Assembly: GCA_015494245.1 (NCBI GenBank)
Contig: WGBN01000404.1
Location: 1-5,675, forward strand
Reading direction: 5' to 3'
DNA length: 5,675 nucleotides
Source: Saprospiraceae bacterium
Lineage (GTDB): Bacteria; Bacteroidota; Bacteroidia; Chitinophagales; Saprospiraceae
Shown here: positions 1 to 5,638 of the stretch, piece by piece
Position numbering within the stretch: the stretch's first letter is position 1
How the letters are laid out: each line of letters opens with the position of its first letter
The notes under the pieces: generated by a model
What the model saw: the letters and a program-made list of their open reading frames with translations, nothing else
Database searches by the model: none
Told to the model about the DNA's origin: nothing
Made by a program: the position numbers and the translations under genes

Positions 1-2
1 AT

Positions 3-374
3 CAAAATGGAGATACGATTATACAAAAAATTTATTCCAAGCCTCTTCGGGCGGAGGCGCAAAATGCTTTTTTGCCCCTGACGCCATATATCGAAGGCCG
101 GGGATATTTGTTTAAAGATGATTTTTTTGAAGGGAGTTTTCAGGAATTTTCTTTTTCAGGAACTTTTTTGTTTAGTACAAATTTTCAGACTTTAGGGCAT
201 TTCGTTGTCGAGTTGCGCAGTGTGCCGGAGGAGTATTACCTCTATCACACTTCTTTGGCGCGTTACTCTCGCTCGTTGTCCGACCCTTTGGCGCCACCCG
301 TTTTGGTGACGGGGAATGTGGAAAATGCCCAGGGGATTTTCACCGGTTTTTCTTCGAGATTTTATGCGCTTTGA
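3..374 (+). CDS. C-terminal part of a DUF4249 domain-containing protein (5' end outside window)
   Basis: The reading frame is open from the first bases of the window to the TGA at 372-374, giving 123 visible residues, so this is the 3' end of a longer gene. A TTG at 72 could be taken as a start, but the frame continues upstream without a stop. The fragment is rich in Phe and Tyr and alternates in a beta-strand-like way. Its last 60 residues follow the pattern I associate with the DUF4249 C-terminus: a V-E-L-R-S strand, an E-E-Y-Y segment, a short helix, then D-P-L-A-P-P-V, N-V-E-N-A-Q-G-I-F and a final aromatic strand. Full DUF4249 proteins are usually lipoproteins of roughly 350-400 residues in Bacteroidota, often encoded beside a TonB-dependent receptor, so such a receptor may lie upstream of the window. 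Their biochemical role is unknown to me. It is convergent with the secreted hydrolase gene. Family assignment is from recalled motif pattern, without a search. Confidence 0.8.
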   Translation, partial: QNGDTIIQKIYSKPLRAEAQNAFLPLTPYIEGRGYLFKDDFFEGSFQEFSFSGTFLFSTNFQTLGHFVVELRSVPEEYYLYHTSLARYSRSLSDPLAPPVLVTGNVENAQGIFTGFSSRFYAL

Positions 375-403
375 GCGTGGAAGTAGCGTTTTGCTTTGGA
401 ATT

Positions 404-495
404 CTTTGCATTTGCATTTCCCTGCCTGCTTGCGCCCCCAACCTCCTGCTTGAGGCAGGCAGGCTGAAGGGGCTCCCCCTCGCGAAAATGCAAAG
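404..495. repeat. Nested inverted repeat between convergent genes; possible bidirectional terminator or REP-like element
   Basis: The outer arms are ctttgcattt (404-413) and aaatgcaaag (486-495), a perfect 10-bp pairing. Inside are two competing folds. One pairs cctgcctgc (421-429) with gcaggcagg (455-463). The other stacks gcccc/ggggc (434-438 with 469-473), cct/agg (442-444 with 461-463) and cctgc/gcagg (445-449 with 455-459). The element fills most of the gap between two genes that end facing each other, the place expected for a bidirectional terminator. The U-run after the outer stem on the plus strand is short (gttt), so intrinsic termination is only a possibility. C-rich/G-rich arms of this type often occur as dispersed intergenic repeats in Bacteroidota genomes; that this one is dispersed is inference. 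Confidence 0.6.
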
Positions 496-514
496 GTTTT
501 AGTGTTACGGCTAT

Positions 515-2692
515 TTATTTCCTGACAATTTTCAGTTCTTCTCTTGTATCTCCCTGCAGGAGTTCCAGCATGTACAGGCCTGCGGGCAATTGGGCGAACT
601 CAATCTGCATGGTTTGTGTGGAAGGTGGTGATGGCTGAAAAGTGTTTTGAAAGACGAGCTGTCCCAGGTTGTTCCACAGGCGTATGTTTATGGGTGTTGT
701 TTGTTGTGTGCTCAGGCTCAAATAGAAGGTTTCGTTGCCGACGGGATTGGGGCCATAGGCGGTGATGCGCAGGGGTATGCTCTCGGGCAGGTAGCGCGTA
801 GGGCTGAAGGAGTAGCTGCCGTCGAGATCAAGGGCCATGATGCGGAAGTAGGGTCCGGCATTGTTTTGGGCCGTGCGGGGCAGGGTGGCGGCATAGCTCA
901 CTTCTTCACCTGAGGCAGCACCAAAGGGCTCCTTGAGCAGGAGCGTCTGAAAGTCCGTGCCATTGGGTGATGCCTGGAGTTCGTAGTGGGAGAGATTTAT
1001 TTCGTTGGCGACTTTCCAGTTGAAGTGCAGGTTTTTCTCCTCGGCTTTGACGTCAAAAGCGAGCCAGTCGAGCGGCATGGGGGAGGCAGTGTGCAGGATG
1101 AAGGTGTAGGCATTTTTCCAGTCGGTATAGCCTACACCCTGGTGTATGATGCGGAAATAGTAGGTTTGTCCGGCGATGAGTTGTGCTTGAGGGATGGTTA
1201 GCGTTTGGGTATTGGAGCCGGCGGCAAAGGTGAGGTAGTAGTCGCCCTGAGTGCTCATGTCGTCGTAGTCGCCGGGCGTGTTGAGGTAGAAGTCGAGGCG
1301 TCCGGCGAGGTTGGGGTTGGGGGTAAGCTCTAAGTCCACATCGCCGTTGAGGGAAGCCGGCATGGTGACGGTGTACCAGTCGGGATCATCGGTGTAGGGA
1401 GCTTCGGGCGCTTGCGTGGAGCGTACTTGTGCCATGCCGAAGTAGAGTTTGTCGGGTTCGATGGTCCATTCAAATTTGGGGTAGTCGCCCTCATCCATGG
1501 AGCGGGCGACGAGATTGGGGTCGTCGTTGACGGAGGTGTGGAAGACATCGGTGAGCAGGGTGTCAGTGAGCCGGTATGCCGTGCCGTCGGAAGGTGCGGG
1601 CTCGGTGCCATCGTAGAGCCATTGGCGGGAGAGCGCAACCACGCCGTCGCCTGTATCACCGATGATATCGGAGGTTACATAGGTGTAGCGCAGGTCGGTG
1701 GGCAGGGGGATGTCCGGATTGTCATAGGTGCCGTGCCAGATTTCGGAAAAGCCCTGGATGGTGCCGTCTATGTTGATGCCGATGACGTTGGGGCTGGTTT
1801 CGTCTCCGTCGCAGTCCACGTCTTCGTTCCAGAAGGGATAGGGCAGGCTGCTGAAGTCATTTTCATCACCTCCAAAGAGATAGACGCCCGGGCAGTTGAA
1901 GAGGTTGAGGAAGCCGCAGCCATAGGAGTAGCGCAGGTCGCGCACGGCTTCGGAGGCCAGGTCGGGCAGACCGTCTTTTTGTATGGGCCCGGGTTCGGGC
2001 TCTTTGGCGGGGGAGATGTTGCCGAGGGTGTTGCTGCCGCGATGGGGTGTAGCCATGGTGACGAGTTTGGCTACGCGATGGCCTCCGGTTTGGTTGGGGT
2101 AAACCCACCAGCGGGGCGTGCCTGAGGGCGTTTCCGGTACGCGGCGCTGGAGGTATTCACGAGCCTCCAGCCCGCCCATGGAATGGCTGACGAGGATGAC
2201 GCGATCTTTGCCCGGATTGGCGGCGAGGACTTTTTTTATGCATTCGCGCAGGGCGTAGCCCTGTTTGAGGATGGCCGATTCGTTGCTGTCGGATTCAAAG
2301 AGACCGGGAGAGTCGCAGCCGTGGACGATGAGCTGGGCGTTGTTGGGGTCTTCGTTCCAGAAGTTTTGGAAGTTGATGGCATAGACGCAGCCGGGCTGCA
2401 GGTTGTTGTCTTCGTTGACGAATTGTACCAGCACATCATCGTCATTGGTGCCTTCGATCTGGTCGGTGCCCCAGATGTGGGTTTCATTTGTGGCGTTGAC
2501 GACGGCCTGAAATACATCGGTGAGGTCTCCCCAGACGCCAATGAAGTCGGGATCGGTATAGACGGGTTCCCAGGAGAGATCGCTGCCCGTCCAGCCGTGC
2601 AGAAAGATGACCGGATAGACGCAATCCTGCGCCTGAAGGCGGGTGAGGAAAGAGAGGAACAGCAGGCTGGTGTAGATTTTCCAATAGCGCAT
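515..2692 (-). CDS. Secreted alpha/beta-hydrolase (lipase/esterase, PGAP1-like) with T9SS type A sorting domain
   Basis: A 725-residue protein predicted to be exported by Sec and then through the type IX secretion system. Residues 1-22 form a signal peptide (MRYWK, then a hydrophobic stretch, ending LQAQ). The hydrolase domain covers about 24-400: the oxyanion motif F-L-H-G-W-T-G (30-36), the nucleophile elbow V-S-H-S-M-G-G (Ser171; Ser replaces the usual first Gly of GxSxG), a likely acid in G-D-G-V-V (Asp349) and a likely His in F-H-T-S-V (His385). The triad is inferred from order and spacing. D-V-D-C-D-G-D-E (291-298) resembles a calcium loop. A beta-rich region at about 405-535 looks like a PPC-type sandwich (uncertain), followed by a fibronectin-like segment at about 541-635 and the sorting domain at about 645-725 (Y-G-P-N-P-V, L-W-N-N-L-G-Q, L-P-A-G-L-Y, ending K-I-V-R-K). 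The ATG at 2692 is chosen because it gives the signal peptide; the frame extends upstream to 2974, but that part overlaps the permease gene and looks noncoding. The leader is A-rich without Shine-Dalgarno. Substrate unknown; an ester or lipid is plausible. Confidence 0.9.
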   Translation of the reverse strand: MRYWKIYTSLLFLSFLTRLQAQDCVYPVIFLHGWTGSDLSWEPVYTDPDFIGVWGDLTDVFQAVVNATNETHIWGTDQIEGTNDDDVLVQFVNEDNNLQPGCVYAINFQNFWNEDPNNAQLIVHGCDSPGLFESDSNESAILKQGYALRECIKKVLAANPGKDRVILVSHSMGGLEAREYLQRRVPETPSGTPRWWVYPNQTGGHRVAKLVTMATPHRGSNTLGNISPAKEPEPGPIQKDGLPDLASEAVRDLRYSYGCGFLNLFNCPGVYLFGGDENDFSSLPYPFWNEDVDCDGDETSPNVIGINIDGTIQGFSEIWHGTYDNPDIPLPTDLRYTYVTSDIIGDTGDGVVALSRQWLYDGTEPAPSDGTAYRLTDTLLTDVFHTSVNDDPNLVARSMDEGDYPKFEWTIEPDKLYFGMAQVRSTQAPEAPYTDDPDWYTVTMPASLNGDVDLELTPNPNLAGRLDFYLNTPGDYDDMSTQGDYYLTFAAGSNTQTLTIPQAQLIAGQTYYFRIIHQGVGYTDWKNAYTFILHTASPMPLDWLAFDVKAEEKNLHFNWKVANEINLSHYELQASPNGTDFQTLLLKEPFGAASGEEVSYAATLPRTAQNNAGPYFRIMALDLDGSYSFSPTRYLPESIPLRITAYGPNPVGNETFYLSLSTQQTTPINIRLWNNLGQLVFQNTFQPSPPSTQTMQIEFAQLPAGLYMLELLQGDTREELKIVRK

Positions 2693-2742
2693 TTTGATAT
2701 GGTTTTTATGGTTTGTTTTTTTGCGAAGGTGTTTAAAGCGCC

Positions 2743-3618
2743 TCACTTCCTTCCCAAATACAGCCCCCCAAAAATCAGCCCCATCCCGATGAAATGTTGC
2801 CAACTGATGTACTCTCCATCCAAAAAGCCCCAGCCCAGGGCTACGAAGGGAATGATGTAGCTCACACTGGAGGCAAACAGGGCATCGCTGAGCTGTACCA
2901 GCCGGTAAAACACCAGCGAGGCGATTACCGTGCCGAGCAGGGCCAGCAGGGCTATGTAGCCCAGGGCCTGCCAACTTTCAGGCTGTGCCAGCAGGCTGGG
3001 GGCGCCGCTGAAATACAACCACAAAAGCGAAAAAGGCAGGATAAAGATAAAGGAAAGTGTGCTAATCTGCAAAGAGGGGAGGTCTTGCAGGTACGTTTTC
3101 GCCAAATTGGCGCTGATGGCGTAGCAGATTGTAGCCAGCATGACGAGGGATGCATACAAGACCTGGCTGCTCACATCGTCTAAGGGAGCGCCGCCGGTGA
3201 GTGCCAGCCAGATGGCTCCTGCCAGGCCGAGCAAAACGCCGATGCCTCTCGACAGAGGAATGCGCACGGAAAAAAAGAGCAGCCCCAGTACCATGGTGAA
3301 CAGCGGCGTCAGCGAACTGATGATGCCGGTGAGTGAACTGCTGAGGTGGGTCTGTGCCAGGGCAAAAAAGAAAAAGGGCAGCAGATTGCCGATGATGCCT
3401 ACGGCCAGCAGGGGCTTCCAATGGGCCCAGGGCATTTGACGAAAGTCTTTGAGCAATACCGGCAGGAAAAACAAGGCCGTGATGCTGAGACGCAAGGTCG
3501 CTACCTGGCCGGGCGAAAAGACCTCCAGGCCCCGTTTGATGAGGATGTACGAACTGCCCCAGACGAGGCCAAGCGCAATGAGCAGAGCAAAACTTTTGGC
3601 TTCCCGTGAAATCATCAT
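2743..3618 (-). CDS. EamA/DMT-family transporter (10-TM permease)
   Basis: A 291-residue, strongly hydrophobic inner-membrane protein of the drug/metabolite transporter superfamily, the usual length for the 10-helix class made of two EamA repeats. Hydrophobic segments fall near residues 9-28, 38-58, 69-88, 94-116, 124-141, 152-173, 185-204, 217-239, 246-265 and 272-289. The first repeat carries the family pattern L-V-W-G-S-S-Y (18-24), followed by P-G-Q-V-A-T-L-R (36-43), and in helix 4 S-S-L-T-P-L-F-T (101-108). The second repeat has the matching L-F-A-S-S-V-S-Y-I-I-P-F-V-A (247-260). Members export amino acids, nucleobases or other small metabolites; nothing here reveals the substrate. The start ATG (3616-3618) overlaps the TGA of the upstream lipoprotein gene as ATGA; a second ATG follows at once (3613-3615) and would give TGATG. 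Either arrangement suggests translational coupling. The stop lies 50 nt before the secreted hydrolase start. Confidence 0.93.
   Translation of the reverse strand: MMISREAKSFALLIALGLVWGSSYILIKRGLEVFSPGQVATLRLSITALFFLPVLLKDFRQMPWAHWKPLLAVGIIGNLLPFFFFALAQTHLSSSLTGIISSLTPLFTMVLGLLFFSVRIPLSRGIGVLLGLAGAIWLALTGGAPLDDVSSQVLYASLVMLATICYAISANLAKTYLQDLPSLQISTLSFIFILPFSLLWLYFSGAPSLLAQPESWQALGYIALLALLGTVIASLVFYRLVQLSDALFASSVSYIIPFVALGWGFLDGEYISWQHFIGMGLIFGGLYLGRK
3613..3618 (-). promoter_or_regulatory. ATGA/TGATG stop-start overlap (likely translational coupling)
   Basis: Read on the minus strand this is ATGATG. The first ATG (3618-3616) shares four bases with the lipoprotein stop TGA (3617-3615), and the second ATG (3615-3613) shares one base with it. 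No Shine-Dalgarno-like purine stretch stands out just upstream, so re-initiation by ribosomes finishing the lipoprotein gene is the natural way to start the permease. The site cannot decide which of the two ATGs is used. Confidence 0.7.
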
Positions 3619-4565
3619 TTAAACCAGTGTATTTGCAAGCTGTCGCGCAGATGTTCGAACTCAGTGGCGTTCTGAGTCCAGTAGGGCGTTTGGATGCTTT
3701 GTTTGAGCTCTGCTTTGAGTAGGGTCTTTTGGTCGTCTTTTTCGGTCCAGCCCAGGATGCGGTAGGGAAATTCTGCCTCGAAATCTATCACGAGGGTGCG
3801 CTTGAGGTGCAGGTATTCGATTACGCATTGCGGAGTGGCTTCTCCGCTGCGGTAGCTCAGACGCGCGGCGTGGGGCTTGGCTTTTTGATGGGTGAGATAG
3901 AGGTAAAACAGGCCGGGGAGCAGGGTGTATTCGCCTTCGGGCAGGAGCTTTGGCGAGAGCCGGAGCCAGTTGAAGAGGTCGTCTTCCAGCAAGACCTCTT
4001 CGCTTATTTTTTCCTCTTTGTCGCCCTCTTTGCCAAAATAGGAGAATTGTTTGAGGGTATAGCGCTTGTCTTTGTAGTTGAGTTGCAGGAAGGATTGGCC
4101 GCACCAATCTTGCGAGCTCATGTTGTCTTTGAGAGCCGGCAGGCGCTTTTCGAGGGAGATGGGCGTGAAGACGGAGCCCATGAGGGAGTAGTCGTAGATG
4201 CCGGTGGTGAAGCGCAGCAAACTGTTGCGTTTGAGCACGTTGAGTTTGGGCGTTTCGGGTTCTTCATCGCCTTCGAGTTTTACCTGGCGCTCGGGGTCCA
4301 TGTCTTCGCTGACGAAGATGAGCAGGCTTTGGCCGTGGCGGTTTTGGCCATAGCGGGAGATGCTGACATCATAGACGTTCAGCTCGGCTTTGCCACTGTA
4401 CCAGTAATTGCTGAAATCGGCATTGGAGGGGAGTTGGGCGAAGAGGGCTTGAGCCTCCTTCTGCGCGTTATTGGATTTGCCGAAAGGCAGCTCAACATGC
4501 TCACAACTGAGCAAAAGGCTGAATCCGGAGAAAAACAAGAGGGCGTAGGGCGTGTTGATTTTCAT
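3615..4565 (-). CDS. Putative lipoprotein of unknown function, conserved Bacteroidota type (often mislabelled 'septum formation inhibitor Maf')
   Basis: A 316-residue protein with an N-terminal export signal (K2, hydrophobic residues 7-19) ending L-L-L-S-C, so Cys21 is the probable lipidated residue. The Leu at -2 is a little off the classical lipobox. The mature part appears soluble and mixed alpha/beta. Recognisable stretches are F-S-N-Y-W-Y-S-G-K-A-E-L (51-62), S-R-Y-G-Q-N-R-H-G (70-78), a fairly acidic stretch (about 87-104), T-G-I-Y-D-Y-S-L-M-G-S-V-F-T-P-I (121-136), M-S-S-Q-D-W-C-G-Q (149-157), L-L-P-G-L-F (215-220) and F-P-Y-R-I-L-G-W (266-273). From memory, proteins with this motif order occur widely in Bacteroidota and are often named Maf in databases, but the sequence has none of the features of the Maf nucleotide pyrophosphatase. 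No enzyme motif is evident. The ATG at 4565 is preferred over in-frame codons up to 4664 because it starts the signal sequence. First gene of the minus-strand cluster, divergent from prs and overlapping the permease by 4 nt. Confidence 0.85.
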   Translation of the reverse strand: MKINTPYALLFFSGFSLLLSCEHVELPFGKSNNAQKEAQALFAQLPSNADFSNYWYSGKAELNVYDVSISRYGQNRHGQSLLIFVSEDMDPERQVKLEGDEEPETPKLNVLKRNSLLRFTTGIYDYSLMGSVFTPISLEKRLPALKDNMSSQDWCGQSFLQLNYKDKRYTLKQFSYFGKEGDKEEKISEEVLLEDDLFNWLRLSPKLLPEGEYTLLPGLFYLYLTHQKAKPHAARLSYRSGEATPQCVIEYLHLKRTLVIDFEAEFPYRILGWTEKDDQKTLLKAELKQSIQTPYWTQNATEFEHLRDSLQIHWFK

Positions 4566-4585
4566 GGCATATTCGATAATTGTCT

Positions 4586-4593
4586 TACCTTTG
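4586..4593 (+). promoter_or_regulatory. Candidate Bacteroidota -7 promoter box for prs (TACCTTTG)
   Basis: This matches the TAnnTTTG consensus of the Bacteroidota primary sigma factor and lies in the divergent gap, pointing towards prs. It would place transcription start near 4598-4602 and give a leader of about 90 nt before the ATG at 4691. I find no convincing TTTG -33 box at the usual distance upstream; the nearest TTG (4555-4557) is too far away. No comparable box was found on the minus strand for the lipoprotein gene. Confidence 0.4.
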
Positions 4594-4637
4594 CCCCTGA
4601 AGAGCGCGTTGCCTCTTCGAAGCAGGGCATACAGGGG
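4594..4637 (+). other. Possible leader structure upstream of prs (competing stems)
   Basis: Within the presumed prs leader, gaagag (4599-4604) can pair with ctcttc (4613-4618) over an 8-nt loop. The stretch cccctg (4594-4599) can pair with cagggg (4632-4637), or with one mismatch or bulge with cagggc (4623-4628). The 8-bp palindrome cttcgaag lies at 4615-4622. The stems are short. They do not match any riboswitch class I know, and they may be chance. Confidence 0.25.
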
Positions 4638-4690
4638 GATTGTTTCCGGCGGGCTGCAAACCACTTTTAAGTCTTCTCAAAAACCACGAC

Positions 4691-5638
4691 ATGGTCGAAG
4701 TTAAGCTCTTTTCGGGTACAGCCTCCAAATATCTGGCCGAAAAGATAGCAGATTATTACGGTATCGGCTTGGGAGATGTTTCCGTCAGTCGTTTCAGCGA
4801 CGGCGAAATGCAGCCGGTCATTAACGAATCGGTGCGCGGCGCCTTTGTTTTTTTCATCCAGTCAACCTTTAGCCCCACTGACAATCTGATGGAGCTTTTG
4901 CTGATGATTGACGCAGCCAAAAGGGCTTCTGCCGATTACATCACAGCGGTGATTCCCTACTTCGGATATGCCCGCCAAGACCGCAAAGATAAGCCAAGAG
5001 TTCCCATTTCTGCCAAATTGATTGCCAATCTTTTGCAGGCTGCCGGCGCCAATCGCATCATGACTATGGATTTTCACGCCGATCAGATACAGGGCTTCTT
5101 CGACATTCCGGTGGACCACCTGCGCGGCGAAGCCATTTTTATGCCTTACCTCCAACAGCGCGACATGTCGAACGTCATCTTCTCCTCTCCGGATGTGGGC
5201 GGCGTGAAGCGGGCCAGGGCTTACGCCAAATTTTTTCACCGCGATCTCGTCATTTGCGATAAGTACCGCAAGCGCGCCAATCAGGTCGAAAGCATGACCG
5301 TCATCGGCGAAGTGAAAGGCGCCGACCTCATCCTCGTGGACGACCTGGTGGATACCGCCGGCACACTCTGCCGCGCTGCCGAAGCACTGATGGAAAAAGG
5401 CGCCAACTCCGTCAGCGCCCTCGTTACGCATCCCGTCCTTTCGGGAAATGCCTATGAAACCATCCAAAATTCCGTACTCAAAGAACTGCTGGTAACGGAT
5501 ACCCTGCCCCTGAAAGCAGATGCCCCCAAAGACAAAATCAAAGTCTTACCCACGGCTAAGCTGTTCTCCCGGGCCATTCGGAATATTCACGAGCATCGCT
5601 CGATTTCTGCGCTTTTTGTGGGGGAGGGGCGGGGATAA
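4691..5638 (+). CDS. prs: Ribose-phosphate pyrophosphokinase (PRPP synthase)
   Basis: A 315-residue cytosolic enzyme that transfers pyrophosphate from ATP to ribose 5-phosphate, giving PRPP and AMP; PRPP feeds purine, pyrimidine, histidine, tryptophan and NAD synthesis. It has full family length with every signature in order: R-F-S-D-G-E (34-39), the ATP-binding loop Y-A-R-Q-D-R-K (93-99) followed by D-K-P-R-V-P-I-S-A-K (100-109), the D-F-H-A-D-Q-I-Q-G-F-F-D signature (127-138, metal-binding His129), S-P-D-V-G-G-V-K-R-A (166-175), the catalytic D-K-Y-R-K-R (190-195; Lys191, Arg193) and the PRPP loop V-D-D-L-V-D-T-A-G-T (216-225). It reads as the classical phosphate-regulated class I type. The start at 4691 gives M-V-E-V-K-L-F-S-G-T, the usual N-terminus; the open frame back to 4640 adds 17 unrelated residues. 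There is no Shine-Dalgarno; the leader is A-rich. The last residues, G-E-G-R-G, come from a G-rich stretch, and the TAA lies in the first copy of the downstream 20-nt repeat. Confidence 0.98.
   Translation: MVEVKLFSGTASKYLAEKIADYYGIGLGDVSVSRFSDGEMQPVINESVRGAFVFFIQSTFSPTDNLMELLLMIDAAKRASADYITAVIPYFGYARQDRKDKPRVPISAKLIANLLQAAGANRIMTMDFHADQIQGFFDIPVDHLRGEAIFMPYLQQRDMSNVIFSSPDVGGVKRARAYAKFFHRDLVICDKYRKRANQVESMTVIGEVKGADLILVDDLVDTAGTLCRAAEALMEKGANSVSALVTHPVLSGNAYETIQNSVLKELLVTDTLPLKADAPKDKIKVLPTAKLFSRAIRNIHEHRSISALFVGEGRG

Noticed and set aside
72..374. Complete 100-residue gene starting at TTG 72
   Set aside because: The frame is open to the window edge and the product matches only the C-terminus of a larger family, so it is a 3' fragment.
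2693..2742. Terminator between the permease and the hydrolase
   Set aside because: A weak bulged stem can be drawn on the minus strand, but it is followed by an A-run and not a T-run, so it does not look like an intrinsic terminator.
1412..2860. Long plus-strand open frames (1412-2125 and 2183-2860) opposite the hydrolase gene
   Set aside because: They lie antisense to a gene with clear motifs, and their translations are rich in Gly, Val and Asp with no recognisable domain. They reflect third-position G+C bias of the real gene.
2693..2974. Upstream extension of the hydrolase frame (94 extra residues)
   Set aside because: It overlaps the permease 3' end, places the signal peptide in the interior, and its translation shows no protein-like pattern; the ATG at 2692 explains the N-terminus.
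4566..4664. Upstream extension of the lipoprotein frame (33 extra residues)
   Set aside because: It would bury the export signal and lipobox inside the protein and covers the divergent promoter region; the ATG at 4565 is better.
3729..4670. 313-codon plus-strand open frame opposite the lipoprotein gene
   Set aside because: It mirrors the lipoprotein gene codon for codon, its translation is Phe/Val/Glu/Gly-rich without motifs, and the minus-strand frame has a signal sequence, a lipobox and an ATGA junction with the next gene.
4640..4690. TTG start giving PRPP synthase 17 extra N-terminal residues
   Set aside because: Family members begin close to the K-L-F-S-G-T strand; the ATG at 4691 gives that and has an A-rich leader.
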